From contig NZ_AP025484.1 of the NCBI RefSeq assembly GCF_024347455.1, positions 1,922,001-1,986,000 on the forward strand: a DNA stretch of 64,000 nucleotides, written 5' to 3'. The position numbers were made by a program, and so were the translations under genes. This DNA is from Vibrio echinoideorum (GTDB lineage Bacteria > Pseudomonadota > Gammaproteobacteria > Enterobacterales > Vibrionaceae). Shown piece by piece: positions 34,836 through 44,124 of this stretch (its first letter is position 1; every line of letters starts with the position of its first letter). Under the pieces are notes generated by a model that did no database searches, was not told the origin of the DNA, and was given only the letters and a program-made list of their open reading frames with translations.

Positions 34836-35534
34836 ATGATTGAATTTAAAGATATCGGCAAAGCATATGTCACGGGCGGTCAACGTGTTGATGCATTAAA
34901 CGGGGTCGACGGGCACATCCAGCGCGGTGAAATGGTGGCGTTATGTGGGCCATCAGGTTCTGGCAAAAGCACACTTTTGAATATTCTTGGATTGTTGGAT
35001 ATGGATTACCGAGGCGAGATCAATATTGATGGAAAAGCGTATCCGACAGAGCAAATAGCCGCTGCACGTTTTCGTCGTCAGTCGTTGGGTTTTGTGTTTC
35101 AGCGCTTCAATCTGGTTCCTGTGATGACCGCGCTTGAAAACGTCGCTTATCCATTGATGTTGAACCAATGCTCAAAACACGAACAACAGACCAGAGCACA
35201 ACATATGCTGGAGCGTGTTGGATTGGGGGATTATGTTCATCATCGCCCAGATAATCTTTCTGGAGGCCAGCAACAACGTGTCGCGATAGCCAGAGCGCTG
35301 ATTCATAACCCAAGCTTGGTGATTGCTGATGAGCCGACAGCCAGCTTAGACAGTCACACTGCGAACCTTGTGATCGATATCATGAAAGAGCTCGGCCATG
35401 AAATGGGCACGACTTTTATCGTCGCAACGCATGACCCAAGAATGGCGCAGCGTTGTGACAGAGTGATTGAGTTAATCGATGGAAAACTCGCTCCACAAGC
35501 CGCAACCGCGGAGGCGATCTCATGGGCAAGTTAA
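34836..35534 (+). CDS. LolD/MacB-type ABC transporter ATPase
   Basis: This 232-residue ATPase belongs to the group that works with FtsX-like permeases (LolD, MacB N-terminal domain, FtsE) as a mechanotransmission machine acting on periplasmic cargo. Motifs are Walker A GPSGSGKST, Q-loop VFQRFNLVPVMTALENV, signature LSGGQQQR, Walker B LVIADEPTASLD and switch ATHDPRMAQ. GAGGA precedes the ATG. It overlaps the permease gene by 13 bp, so the two subunits are co-translated. Confidence 0.92.
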   Translation: MIEFKDIGKAYVTGGQRVDALNGVDGHIQRGEMVALCGPSGSGKSTLLNILGLLDMDYRGEINIDGKAYPTEQIAAARFRRQSLGFVFQRFNLVPVMTALENVAYPLMLNQCSKHEQQTRAQHMLERVGLGDYVHHRPDNLSGGQQQRVAIARALIHNPSLVIADEPTASLDSHTANLVIDIMKELGHEMGTTFIVATHDPRMAQRCDRVIELIDGKLAPQAATAEAISWAS

Positions 35535-36814
35535 CACAAAGAATGAGCACGTTTTTACTTCCAACTTCGATGCGTTTAGCTTGGCTTAACTTATTAAGAA
35601 ACGGTCGTCGTAGTTTGCTTTCTGTGTTGATCATCGCGATTGCGGTTTTCGCACTCACCAGTGCCGGTGGTTACGGACTTTATACCTACGAATCTTTGAG
35701 AGAATCGACCGCGCGCGATACTGGTCATCTTACTTTGAGCACGCCGGGATACTTTGAACAAGATGAAGAAATGCCGATGAGCAATGGTCTAGACAACGTT
35801 CAAGCGCTAACCAAGAGTATCATCGGTGACAGTGACGTGCGTGGTGTGCAGCCGCGAGTCTACTTTAGTGGCTTAGTTTCTAACGGCAGTAAGTCGACCA
35901 TCTTTATGGGAACGGGCGTGAATGAGCGTGAGTTCGATATGAAAGGGCCTTTTCTTGATGTGCGCAGCGGGCAAACCCTGTCGGATGTGAAATCTCCAAG
36001 ATACGACAGCCAAGAGCCTCAAGTGATGCTGGGAACTGACCTTGCTCGTAACCTCAAAGTGGCCGTTGGCGATTGGGTAACACTGCTCGCCACCACCAGT
36101 GACGGCGCTTTGAATGCCTTTGATTTTAAGGTGCAGGGCATTTACTCGACAGGCGTGCCTGAGCTAGACAAACGCCAGTTGTATGTTCATATCACGACCG
36201 CTCAAGAGCTTTTGGCCTCAGACAAAGTCAGTACCTTATCGGTGTTCCTCTTTGAAACAAGCATGACTTCAATCGTTCAACAGCGTATCCAAACGGCTTT
36301 AGATCGAAATAGCGCGAGCCAAAGCGATCAAGGCACAGAGATCACCCCATGGCAAGATCGTGCGTTTTTCTACACCAAGGTTAAAGATCTTTACGACCGG
36401 ATCTTCGGCATCATGGGTGCAGTGATGGCATTAGTGGTATTCGTGTCGCTGTTTAACACCATGACTATGTCGGTGACCGAACGCACTCGTGAAATTGGCA
36501 CCTTGTCGGCTCTTGGTAGTTACCCATCTGAAATCGTCGCGGGTTTCTTAAAAGAGGCGGGACTACTGGCGGTGATTGGCAGTGCGATCGGTGCGTTAGT
36601 GAGTGGTTTAGTGTCGGTGTTGCTACTGGTGGTTGATATACAAATGCCACCACCTCCGGGTCGAACCGAAGGTTACCCACTCAACATTTACTTCTCATTA
36701 GAATTGGTTAGTTACGCCACTTTAGGTGTGCTGACGATATGTTTGCTGGCTGCTTATTTCTCTGCTCGCAAAGGCGTGAATAAGCCAATCACGGAGGCGC
36801 TGGTTTATGTATAA
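35522..36814 (+). CDS. FtsX/MacB-like ABC transporter permease
   Basis: This 430-residue permease has one helix near residues 30-52, a periplasmic MacB_PCD-type domain of about 240 residues, and three C-terminal helices (IMGAVMALVVFVSLFNTMTM, AVIGSAIGALVSGLVSVLLLV, LGVLTICLLAAYFSA). The FtsX core motif VTERTREIGTLSALG, which contacts the ATPase, is present. This is the LolC/LolE/MacB architecture and not an importer. It overlaps the ATPase gene and, by 8 bp, the LolA-like gene. Confidence 0.92.
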   Translation: MGKLTQRMSTFLLPTSMRLAWLNLLRNGRRSLLSVLIIAIAVFALTSAGGYGLYTYESLRESTARDTGHLTLSTPGYFEQDEEMPMSNGLDNVQALTKSIIGDSDVRGVQPRVYFSGLVSNGSKSTIFMGTGVNEREFDMKGPFLDVRSGQTLSDVKSPRYDSQEPQVMLGTDLARNLKVAVGDWVTLLATTSDGALNAFDFKVQGIYSTGVPELDKRQLYVHITTAQELLASDKVSTLSVFLFETSMTSIVQQRIQTALDRNSASQSDQGTEITPWQDRAFFYTKVKDLYDRIFGIMGAVMALVVFVSLFNTMTMSVTERTREIGTLSALGSYPSEIVAGFLKEAGLLAVIGSAIGALVSGLVSVLLLVVDIQMPPPPGRTEGYPLNIYFSLELVSYATLGVLTICLLAAYFSARKGVNKPITEALVYV

Positions 36815-37583
36815 ATTTACTCGTTCACTCACTGTTTTAGGTTCTGTATTGGTTCTAGCATCGACACCAAGCTGGGCAGTCGATTCACAACAAGTCACAG
36901 AGATGATCGCCAAGGCGGATAGTTACCGATTGAACAGCGCACAAGCCTCTAAGGTGGTTTCTCTGGTGGCGCTATACCAAGACGAGCAACTGGACAAAAC
37001 CCGTGAATACAACGTATACACAAGGCCAAACCGAGAGTCATTAGTCGTCTTTAAATCAGCCGTCGAGGCTGGGCAAAAGATGCTGATGATTGAAGATAAC
37101 TATTGGCTACTGATGCCGAAATCACGCCGTCCCATTCGTATCACACCGATGCAAAAGCTATTGGGCGAAGCCTCGGTAGGCGATATTTCAACGCTCACTT
37201 GGAGTGAAGATTACCAAGGTGAGTGGGTTGCTGAGCAACGAGTTGAGATGCCAAGTGGCGAGACGCTCGATACCCATCACCTAAAGCTAATGGCGAAAAC
37301 CAAGGGTGCCAGCTATCAATCGATTGATCTGTGGTTAACGACAGACCGAGCGTTTCCAGTTAAAGCGGATCTGTATCTGCGTTCTGGAAAACTGGCGAAA
37401 CAAGCTTGGTTTACTGAAGGCGTGCGTGATGGATTACCAACAGTGGTGTCGATGACCTTGCTCGATAAGATACAGCCAAGTAAGAAAACCGTGATTGAGT
37501 ATCGCGAAGTGATTGAACAAAGCTTGGCAGACAAATACTACAACCCTGCTTACTTATCGCGTAACAGCGTGTCTGGGCTGTAG
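36807..37583 (+). CDS. LolA-like outer-membrane lipoprotein-sorting protein
   Basis: This exported protein has 258 residues, with a signal peptide to about residue 24 (TPSWAVDS). The body reads as the open beta-barrel LolA/LolB-like fold (NRESLVVFKSAVEAGQKMLM, NYWLLMPKSRRPIRITPMQKLLGEASVGDIS). Such proteins carry lipids or lipidated cargo through the periplasm and often sit beside MMPL or FtsX-type transporters. The start overlaps the permease gene by 8 bp. It is not the housekeeping LolA, which is shorter (about 200 residues). Cargo unknown. Confidence 0.85.
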   Translation: MYKFTRSLTVLGSVLVLASTPSWAVDSQQVTEMIAKADSYRLNSAQASKVVSLVALYQDEQLDKTREYNVYTRPNRESLVVFKSAVEAGQKMLMIEDNYWLLMPKSRRPIRITPMQKLLGEASVGDISTLTWSEDYQGEWVAEQRVEMPSGETLDTHHLKLMAKTKGASYQSIDLWLTTDRAFPVKADLYLRSGKLAKQAWFTEGVRDGLPTVVSMTLLDKIQPSKKTVIEYREVIEQSLADKYYNPAYLSRNSVSGL

Positions 37584-37592
37584 GTGAGCGTC

Positions 37593-38885
37593 ATGAAAGC
37601 TTCCAATCGCCGATTCCACATCAAGTCTTCAATCGCTACTTTGCTTGCTTTGTCTTGTGTGAGTAACACGATTCAAGCGGACGATCTGAGCTTGGCGTGG
37701 GATTGGCAATTGAGCGTTGAGTCGGTTGAATCGAGAGAGTCACCATTTAGCCCTTTAGCACCTGACAATCGTCAGTCACTCAATGGTTTGTTGGATCTAG
37801 AGGTTGGCTATGGGAATTGGCTTGGCCTGTTTGCAGTGAAAGCCAACGATATTCTGAGCAACAACCCTCAAGGGCAAGAGGCGAGCTTTGAATCGGAATT
37901 TATTGTGCGTGAGTTGTTCTGGCAAGGTGGGGTTGAGCTGTCGAATTCAGCGTTCGGTGACCATTATCTTGATGTCACGCTGGGCAAGGTTCGCCTCGAT
38001 TGGGGCGTAGGCTATGGCTACCGACCTTTAGACATCATCAAGCCTTATCGACAAAATCCAGTGGGCATTGTCGCAGAAGAGGGCGCAGGTGTTGCCTCGG
38101 CGTCACTGTTTGATATGACGGGCGAATGGACACTGCTTTACAGCGATTCGTCATGGACTTCTCAAGACGTAAATGAATTCGAAAAGCAGAACCAACAACA
38201 AGGGGTTGGCTTGCGTCGTTACAATCTTGTAGGTGATCACGAAGTTCAATGGGTCGCTTATTATGACGATGTACGCCACGGCTTGCTTGGGGCGAGTTTG
38301 GTTTCGGTGTTGAACCTCGCTTGGGAGTTTCATGGCTCGGTGGTTTATCAGCGACAAAGCCTTGGCTACAGTCAGCCCAACTCACAGCTTAAACCGGTTT
38401 ATCTTGAAGAGCAGGGCGAGGCTTATCAAGCGTTAGCCGGATTAACATGGGCCAATGACACGGGCCATAATGTGGTGCTGGAATACTGGTTTGATAGCCG
38501 TGCTTGGAGTGACTCTGAATGGCAAAGCGCAATAGAAAGTTCTGAGTCTTTGTCGGTTAATCCAATGACAGCATCATTGGCTGGTTCTTACGCTCAGGGC
38601 TATCAACACGCCAATTTGGTTCAACACAACATCATGTTTCACTGGTCTCTGGATTCGACACATGGCTGGCTTGAAGATATCACACCGACATTCGACGTCA
38701 TGTTATCTCCACAAGACGGCGGCTTTATTGCTACGCAGTGGCTCAACTATCAGGCTTTAGATAATGGCGACTCATCGTTGGATTTGGAACTTGCTGCACG
38801 CTTTCTAGGCGGTAAAAGTGATTCTGCTTACGCCAACTTACCCGATAGTCATATGATTCTCTTAAATATCAAAGGACGGTTTTAA
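37593..38885 (+). CDS. Predicted outer-membrane protein of the LytSR-linked ABC cluster
   Basis: This exported protein has 430 residues from the ATG at 37593, which has AGGTGAG five bases upstream; a GTG at 37584 is possible. The signal peptide ends near IQADD (about residue 33). The mature sequence has many alternating strands with aromatic girdle residues (NWLGLFAVKANDILS, FELFWQGGVEL-like, HMILLNIKGRF) and ends in phenylalanine, as outer-membrane barrels do. It resembles DUF1302-type or porin-like proteins but I cannot name it. The stop overlaps the kinase start (TAATG). Confidence 0.72.
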   Translation: MKASNRRFHIKSSIATLLALSCVSNTIQADDLSLAWDWQLSVESVESRESPFSPLAPDNRQSLNGLLDLEVGYGNWLGLFAVKANDILSNNPQGQEASFESEFIVRELFWQGGVELSNSAFGDHYLDVTLGKVRLDWGVGYGYRPLDIIKPYRQNPVGIVAEEGAGVASASLFDMTGEWTLLYSDSSWTSQDVNEFEKQNQQQGVGLRRYNLVGDHEVQWVAYYDDVRHGLLGASLVSVLNLAWEFHGSVVYQRQSLGYSQPNSQLKPVYLEEQGEAYQALAGLTWANDTGHNVVLEYWFDSRAWSDSEWQSAIESSESLSVNPMTASLAGSYAQGYQHANLVQHNIMFHWSLDSTHGWLEDITPTFDVMLSPQDGGFIATQWLNYQALDNGDSSLDLELAARFLGGKSDSAYANLPDSHMILLNIKGRF

Positions 38886-39943
38886 TGAGTACTTCTTCTA
38901 AAAGTGAATTTTCGTGGCCAAAGAGTTTCACTCTGACCACCATTTTCTGCGCTTTGATTGCTGTGACCACGCAAACCATATGGGGAGGCGATTTCATCCT
39001 CAACCTCGCGATCAGCTTTGGTTTTGGTTTGAGTGCGGTCGGCTCTTCTTTCATTTTGGTTAAGTTGTTCAAAACCGAATCTCGTGTGTTTGAAGTGGGT
39101 ATCTCGATGTTGGTGGCGATGACGGTTGGTACGTTAAACGCACATTATTGGTTAAATGGTTTCTTTGGTGACAATTTCTCTGGGCTGAAATCGGTGATGT
39201 TGTTGGGTGTCATTTTCTGCTCGGTTTGTTACTACTATTTTTATACGAGAGGCGAACAACTCAGAGCCGAAAATGAGTTGGAGATTGCTAAACGCCGTCA
39301 AGCTGACCAAGAGAAAGTCGTGGTGATGAGTCAGTTAAAGCAACTTCAAAGCCAAATTGAACCTCATTTTTTGTTCAACACTCTCGCCACCATAAGCGTG
39401 CTAATTGATACTGATGGCGCTAAAGCCAAGCTGATGTTAGAAAAGCTGACGGATTTACTGCGCGTGACATTAAAAAATAGTCGTGCCGATCAATCTACGG
39501 TTTCTCAAGAAGTCGATTTGATTGATGCTTACCTTAATATTCAGAAAATTCGATTGGCAGAACGATTGGAGTTTTCGATTGAAGCGCATGGCATCAGCGA
39601 CTTGCAGGTGATTCCGCCATTCTTGATTCAACCTTTGGTCGAGAATGCATTAACCCATGGGATTGAGCCAAAAGCTGCGGGTGGTAAAGTGAAGATCTGC
39701 ATTACTCAACAAGCGCAGCAGCTAAAAATCGAAGTTGCAGACAATGGCGCTGGGCTGAACTCCCCTTCTATTAGTGCGGGCCATGGTGTGGGGCTTAGCA
39801 ATATTCGTCAGCGAATCGAAACCCTTTACGGTGAGAAAGCTAGCTTGACGATCACTGAGCAAGCTGAGGGTGGGGTGGTATCGACAATCTTATTACCGCT
39901 TATCAGCGAAACTAGATCTGAGAACGATGAGCCGAACCTCTAA
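38885..39943 (+). CDS. LytS/YehU-type sensor histidine kinase
   Basis: This 352-residue membrane kinase has four helices in the first 120 residues (starting SFTLTTIFCALIAVTTQTIW) with little periplasmic sequence, then a short coiled linker. The His_kinase domain follows with QSQIEPHFLFNTLATIS, whose histidine is the phosphorylation site, and an ATPase domain with PPFLIQPLVENALTHG and GVGLSNIRQRIETLYG. This is the LytS/AlgZ class that partners LytTR regulators. The ATG overlaps the stop of the outer-membrane gene by one base, so the sensor is co-expressed with the transport genes. It is followed by the regulator 51 bp later. Confidence 0.92.
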   Translation: MSTSSKSEFSWPKSFTLTTIFCALIAVTTQTIWGGDFILNLAISFGFGLSAVGSSFILVKLFKTESRVFEVGISMLVAMTVGTLNAHYWLNGFFGDNFSGLKSVMLLGVIFCSVCYYYFYTRGEQLRAENELEIAKRRQADQEKVVVMSQLKQLQSQIEPHFLFNTLATISVLIDTDGAKAKLMLEKLTDLLRVTLKNSRADQSTVSQEVDLIDAYLNIQKIRLAERLEFSIEAHGISDLQVIPPFLIQPLVENALTHGIEPKAAGGKVKICITQQAQQLKIEVADNGAGLNSPSISAGHGVGLSNIRQRIETLYGEKASLTITEQAEGGVVSTILLPLISETRSENDEPNL

Positions 39944-39994
39944 GATCAGTGATTACAAACAGACGATTTACAGTGTGAATTTAAAGGAATAATA

Positions 39995-40861
39995 ATGACT
40001 AACCCAGCAGTAAAGCCGAACGTAACGGCAATTATCGCAGACGATGAAGCACTGTTAAGGCACCATTTAGACAAGAGCCTTGCTGAGGTTTGGCCTGAGC
40101 TAGAGATCGTCAGTAAGGCAACCAATGGTTTAGAGGCGATGCAGAGTATTCAACAGCTTAAGCCCGATGTGGCCTTTCTCGATATTCGCATGCCAGAGCT
40201 CGATGGAATCTCGCTGGCGAAACAATTGAACAAGTTAGACTCTCCGCCGTTGGTGGTATTCATCACCGCTTATGACGAATATGCAGTCAAAGCCTTTGAG
40301 CACAATGCGATGGACTACCTACTGAAGCCAATCAATGAAGAGCGTTTACTGGCCACATGTCAGAAGGTTCAAGCGCGTTTGTTAAGCCGTCAAAAACAGC
40401 CTGATGACATCCCAGTACAGCCCGATATCACAGCGTTAATGGCTCAGCTTCAACAGCTATCACAATCGACTTCCCAGCAAACGCAGCCTCCTTATCTATC
40501 GCAGCCCCTTTATCAACAGCAGAAGAAACATCTCACGTGGCTCAAAGCCAGTGTCGGAGAAGACATTCACCTAATCGCAGTCGATGATGTCGCTTACTTC
40601 AAAGCGGAAGACAAGTACGTGTCTATATTCAAAAAAGGCCAAGGCGGTTTGCTAGAGGAGTTTATTCTTCGCGTGTCGCTAAAAGAGCTGATTGCGCAGC
40701 TTAACCCAGATGAGTTTTGGCAGATCCACCGCTCGGTGGTGGTGAAAGTGTCAGCCATTGATAAAGTGAAGAAAGGGCTTTCAGGCCAGATGTCTGCTTA
40801 TGTGTCAGGAGAGAAGTTACCGATCAGCCGCGCTTCGCAAGCGCTCTTTAAGGGTATGTAG
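39995..40861 (+). CDS. LytTR-family response regulator
   Basis: This 288-residue regulator has a receiver domain ([10 protein letters not shown]; phosphoacceptor Asp in [35 protein letters not shown]), a Gln-rich linker (about residues 140-172) and a C-terminal LytTR DNA-binding domain ([30 protein letters not shown]). AAGGA precedes the ATG. It pairs with the kinase just upstream and probably controls the cluster. Its stop codon (40859-40861) lies inside the first copy of a 23-bp tandem repeat. Confidence 0.93.
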   Translation: MTNPAVKPNVTAIIADDEALLRHHLDKSLAEVWPELEIVSKATNGLEAMQSIQQLKPDVAFLDIRMPELDGISLAKQLNKLDSPPLVVFITAYDEYAVKAFEHNAMDYLLKPINEERLLATCQKVQARLLSRQKQPDDIPVQPDITALMAQLQQLSQSTSQQTQPPYLSQPLYQQQKKHLTWLKASVGEDIHLIAVDDVAYFKAEDKYVSIFKKGQGGLLEEFILRVSLKELIAQLNPDEFWQIHRSVVVKVSAIDKVKKGLSGQMSAYVSGEKLPISRASQALFKGM

Positions 40862-40937
40862 CAAACTAGCTTAAATGTATGTAGCCATTGATTTTAAATG
40901 GATGTAGTTAGCGAGTTTAAATGGATGTTTTAGGCTC
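40848..40937. repeat. 23-bp tandem repeat, four copies, spanning the LytTR stop codon
   Basis: Units begin at 40848, 40871, 40894 and 40917, exactly 23 bp apart, each starting TTAAxxGxATGTxx (TTAAATGGATGTAG in copy 3). The first copy contains the end of the regulator gene, so the array seems to have grown from the gene's last codons. Confidence 0.85.
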
Positions 40938-41099
40938 TTATCAAAACGCTGCTTTAAACGAGCACAATCAATCTTACATAACGTATAGTGATTTATAAAA
41001 TAAAGATCTAGATCACAAAGATACTCATCCGGTTCAGTATTAAATAATAATCGTTAACTCAATCTGTATATTGTCGATGAATGACATTAAGAGGTTGTT

Positions 41100-43874
41100 A
41101 TGAAAACATATTATTTAGCGACGGCACTATGCCTAACTTTGGTTGGCTGTAGCTCAACATCAAAAACCACTGAAACCTTAATCCAGCCGGATCCGGCATG
41201 GACATCAGGCCAGCTAGAAAATGGCCTTACCTACCATGTTTATCCAGATCATGAAGAATCCGTATCTGTTCGTTTAGTCGTGCACGCGGGTTCAATTCAA
41301 GAGACTCATCAGCAAGAAGGTTATGCTCACTTTCTGGAGCACATGGCATTCAATGGCAGCAAGAATTTCTCTGAAAATGACGTGATTCGCTTATTTGAAG
41401 ATGCAGGCGCTAGCTTCGGTGCTGATATTAATGCCTACACCTCTTATGAAGAGACGGTCTACCAGTTAGATTTGCCAGATAACGTCCAATTGCAGTCTGC
41501 CCTGACGTGGATGCGTGACATTGGTGATGGCCTGGATCTATCAAGTTCAGAAGTCGAAAAAGAGAAAGGCGTGGTTCTTGGCGAGTTTCGTATGGCTCGC
41601 CTCGATGATAAGTCATTCGGAGATATATATTATGATCACTTCATTGAAGGCGGCCCTTACGAATCGCAAGATGCACTAGGGACTAAATCGTCTATTGTGA
41701 ATGCCACTCCTCAAGGTATCACCAACTTTTATCAAACTTGGTATCAACCTCAAATAGTTGAGCTGGTCGTTTCTGGTGATGTGGACATCAAAACCGTGAT
41801 TCCACTCATTGAAGAAAAGTTTTCTAGCTGGGAACGTGGCGACACGCCGAGACCAGATAAACAGAAAGTGACCTCATTCAATGAAGATGATTATGTTGAG
41901 TACGCAGGAAGAGAAGCGCCAAGCATCACTCTGACGTTTAACCGAGGTTTAAATAGAGTTGAAAATCATGCTCAGCAGAACCAACGCAGGTTAGATGAAA
42001 CCTCTCAACAATTGATTCGACAGCGATTAGAAGCGGTGTTCAATGATGCCGCGCTGCCGACTCAATGGATAGCGTCTGATAGCTATCGAATGGGTTCTCT
42101 GTACTATTCGTCAATAAGTGTTGGGTTTCCGACTGGAGGCCGCGAAGTTATCCAAAAAGATCTGCTTTCTACATTGGCATCACTGCGTGATTTTGGTGTT
42201 TCGGAAACGGATATTGTTGGTGAACTGCACTACTACCAAGACTTGCTGGATAACATTGAGCATGACTGGGATAAAATGGACAGCGTTGAACACGCGAATT
42301 ACAAAGTGAGCAGGTTAGTCACTGATCGAATTGTCCAATCACAGAAAGACTATCAAGTCAGCTTGGAAGCTTTCATTGATAACTTGAGCCTTGAAGTGAT
42401 TAACGACAACATCAAGAATCTACTTTCTGATGATTACTTTATTGTTATTGGGATGGACGACAATGAAGACAGAACTGCGGTCATCAACTCTCTAGATAGC
42501 TTAAAAACCACGTATAGCGAGGCGGGAATTCCGCCGCTTGCGATTGGAACAGCCAGTGCCTTTGCTGTACCTAGCTCGCAAGGCGAGGTTGTGCTTGCTG
42601 AACAAATGTCCGTAGATCCATACATCCAAAAGTGGACGTTAAGTAATGGTATCGATATGTGGTACTTGCGTGATTATGTGGCAGGTGATGATGTCGGTGT
42701 AATGTATATGAGCCTTGGCGGAAAAGCCGCTTTGGATCCGAGCTTGTACCCAGCGGTTGAGGTCGCATTACCTACTTTCGCTCGAAGCGGTGCCGGTGAG
42801 TTTACGGGCTCTGAGCTTTTAGCGTACTTTGATCGTGAAAATATTCGCGCCGATTCCTTCATTGGTAATACTCGTCATGGTATTGAATTTAATATCAATA
42901 AAGACGGGCTTGAAGACACGCTTGCTGCGCTTTATACCTTCATAACTGCGCCTAAAATTGTTCCCGATCAGTTAGAGGCAGTGAAGCAGGAGTTTGCACA
43001 GGGTCAGGAATCTTTCTTGAGCAGCCCTGTTGGCCAGTTTGAACGCGCAAGAAACCAGAACATCTATCGTCAGGACAGTGGCCACCTCTTTGTGGGTAAA
43101 GAACGTGTTGAAGCAGTTTCTGTGGAAGACATCGCTAATCTTCATCAGCAACTGTTTGGTCAAATGAGACATAACCAATTGGTGATCGTGGGTGATATCG
43201 ACCCAAGTGAATTAAAGCCATTGGTTGAGCAATACTTGGCTTCGATTCCATTAGAAAAAGCCGACGTTCCTGACTTTAAGGTGGCCTACAAGCAGCCATC
43301 TGAATCACGCATTGATTTAGCCATCAATAATGTGAATAGTGCAGAGTACGTCTTACGAGTCATCTCTGAACCTACAACCGAAACCGACCAAGGCGTGACG
43401 GCAAAAGATATCTTCACGGAAAACTTGCTAGAACGACTGCTGGCGACTCGCTTAGATGCTTATATTCGTGAAGAGTTGAGTTTAGACTACTCACCTTATA
43501 CGTATTCGGCGTCTGCAGATGGCGAACTGAGTCATGAGTGGGTTATTGGTGCGATGATAGCGCCTGAGAACGTTGATAAAGTGGAAGTGGCGATCGATAA
43601 GGTGATTGCAGACCTTCTACAAGGTGTCTCTGAAGAGGAAATGCGAGCGGTAGTGAAACAGTTTGAAGCTGACTTCACGCCTCTCGAGATGAGCTCCATC
43701 GACCAAGCCTGGTATTTGTCTCGTTATTTACTTCATGGTTACGACATCGAAGCTTTGTCTCAAGTTGAGCGAGTGGCGAGGTCGATCACTGCGGAAGACA
43801 TGAATCAACTTGTCCAACGCATCTTTGGTGAAAATAGCCGTAAGGTTAAGAACATCATGCGTCCTAAAGCCTAA
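41100..43874 (+). CDS. M16-family zinc peptidase lipoprotein
   Basis: This 924-residue exported insulinase-like protease has a lipobox LVGC (lipidated Cys17) and so is anchored in an envelope membrane facing the periplasm. The inverted zinc motif HxxEH is His77-F-L-Glu80-His81 in YAHFLEHMAF, with the distal glutamate in EKEKGVVLGEFR. Two M16 repeats are present; the second half (from about residue 500) lacks the zinc motif, as usual. The sequence is close to the PqqL-type group. AGAGG precedes the ATG. The stop codon lies in a run of five CCTAAAG units. Confidence 0.9.
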   Translation: MKTYYLATALCLTLVGCSSTSKTTETLIQPDPAWTSGQLENGLTYHVYPDHEESVSVRLVVHAGSIQETHQQEGYAHFLEHMAFNGSKNFSENDVIRLFEDAGASFGADINAYTSYEETVYQLDLPDNVQLQSALTWMRDIGDGLDLSSSEVEKEKGVVLGEFRMARLDDKSFGDIYYDHFIEGGPYESQDALGTKSSIVNATPQGITNFYQTWYQPQIVELVVSGDVDIKTVIPLIEEKFSSWERGDTPRPDKQKVTSFNEDDYVEYAGREAPSITLTFNRGLNRVENHAQQNQRRLDETSQQLIRQRLEAVFNDAALPTQWIASDSYRMGSLYYSSISVGFPTGGREVIQKDLLSTLASLRDFGVSETDIVGELHYYQDLLDNIEHDWDKMDSVEHANYKVSRLVTDRIVQSQKDYQVSLEAFIDNLSLEVINDNIKNLLSDDYFIVIGMDDNEDRTAVINSLDSLKTTYSEAGIPPLAIGTASAFAVPSSQGEVVLAEQMSVDPYIQKWTLSNGIDMWYLRDYVAGDDVGVMYMSLGGKAALDPSLYPAVEVALPTFARSGAGEFTGSELLAYFDRENIRADSFIGNTRHGIEFNINKDGLEDTLAALYTFITAPKIVPDQLEAVKQEFAQGQESFLSSPVGQFERARNQNIYRQDSGHLFVGKERVEAVSVEDIANLHQQLFGQMRHNQLVIVGDIDPSELKPLVEQYLASIPLEKADVPDFKVAYKQPSESRIDLAINNVNSAEYVLRVISEPTTETDQGVTAKDIFTENLLERLLATRLDAYIREELSLDYSPYTYSASADGELSHEWVIGAMIAPENVDKVEVAIDKVIADLLQGVSEEEMRAVVKQFEADFTPLEMSSIDQAWYLSRYLLHGYDIEALSQVERVARSITAEDMNQLVQRIFGENSRKVKNIMRPKA

Positions 43875-43897
43875 AGCCTAAAGCCTAAAGCCTAAAG
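43863..43897 (+). repeat. (CCTAAAG)5 heptanucleotide repeat across the M16 stop
   Basis: Five perfect 7-bp units start at 43863. The gene's last codons (CCT AAA GCC TAA) use the first unit and a half. Since 7 is not a multiple of 3, gain or loss of units shifts only DNA after the stop, unless the first unit is lost. Confidence 0.9.
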
Positions 43898-43916
43898 CAG
43901 ACAGAAACACTTAACC

Positions 43917-43945
43917 CAAAGCCAAGCGCGCATCGCTTGGCTTTC
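43917..43945 (+). terminator. Terminator after the M16 gene
   Basis: AAGCCAAGCG and CGCTTGGCTT pair with a CGCAT loop, followed by T-rich DNA. Confidence 0.8.
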
Positions 43946-44096
43946 TTGTTTTTACACCATTCATAATATCTATGCACCAAGCTTTGTTGAGCTCTTTTGG
44001 AGGTATATAAATCTAAATGCCGTGAGTGCCTAATCGGTTGCATCGTATCATTTTCTAAAAAAATGTTTTAAATCAAGACAGCGTTTCATTTGTATT

Positions 44097-44113
44097 GTAG
44101 ATTGACGATCTAC
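44097..44113. promoter_or_regulatory. Inverted repeat just before vemP
   Basis: GTAGAT (44097-44102) and ATCTAC (44108-44113) are separated by TGACG and end just before the ribosome binding region GAGA (44114-44117). This may be an operator or a small hairpin near the vemP start. Confidence 0.45.
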
Positions 44114-44124
44114 GAGAATGTTGT

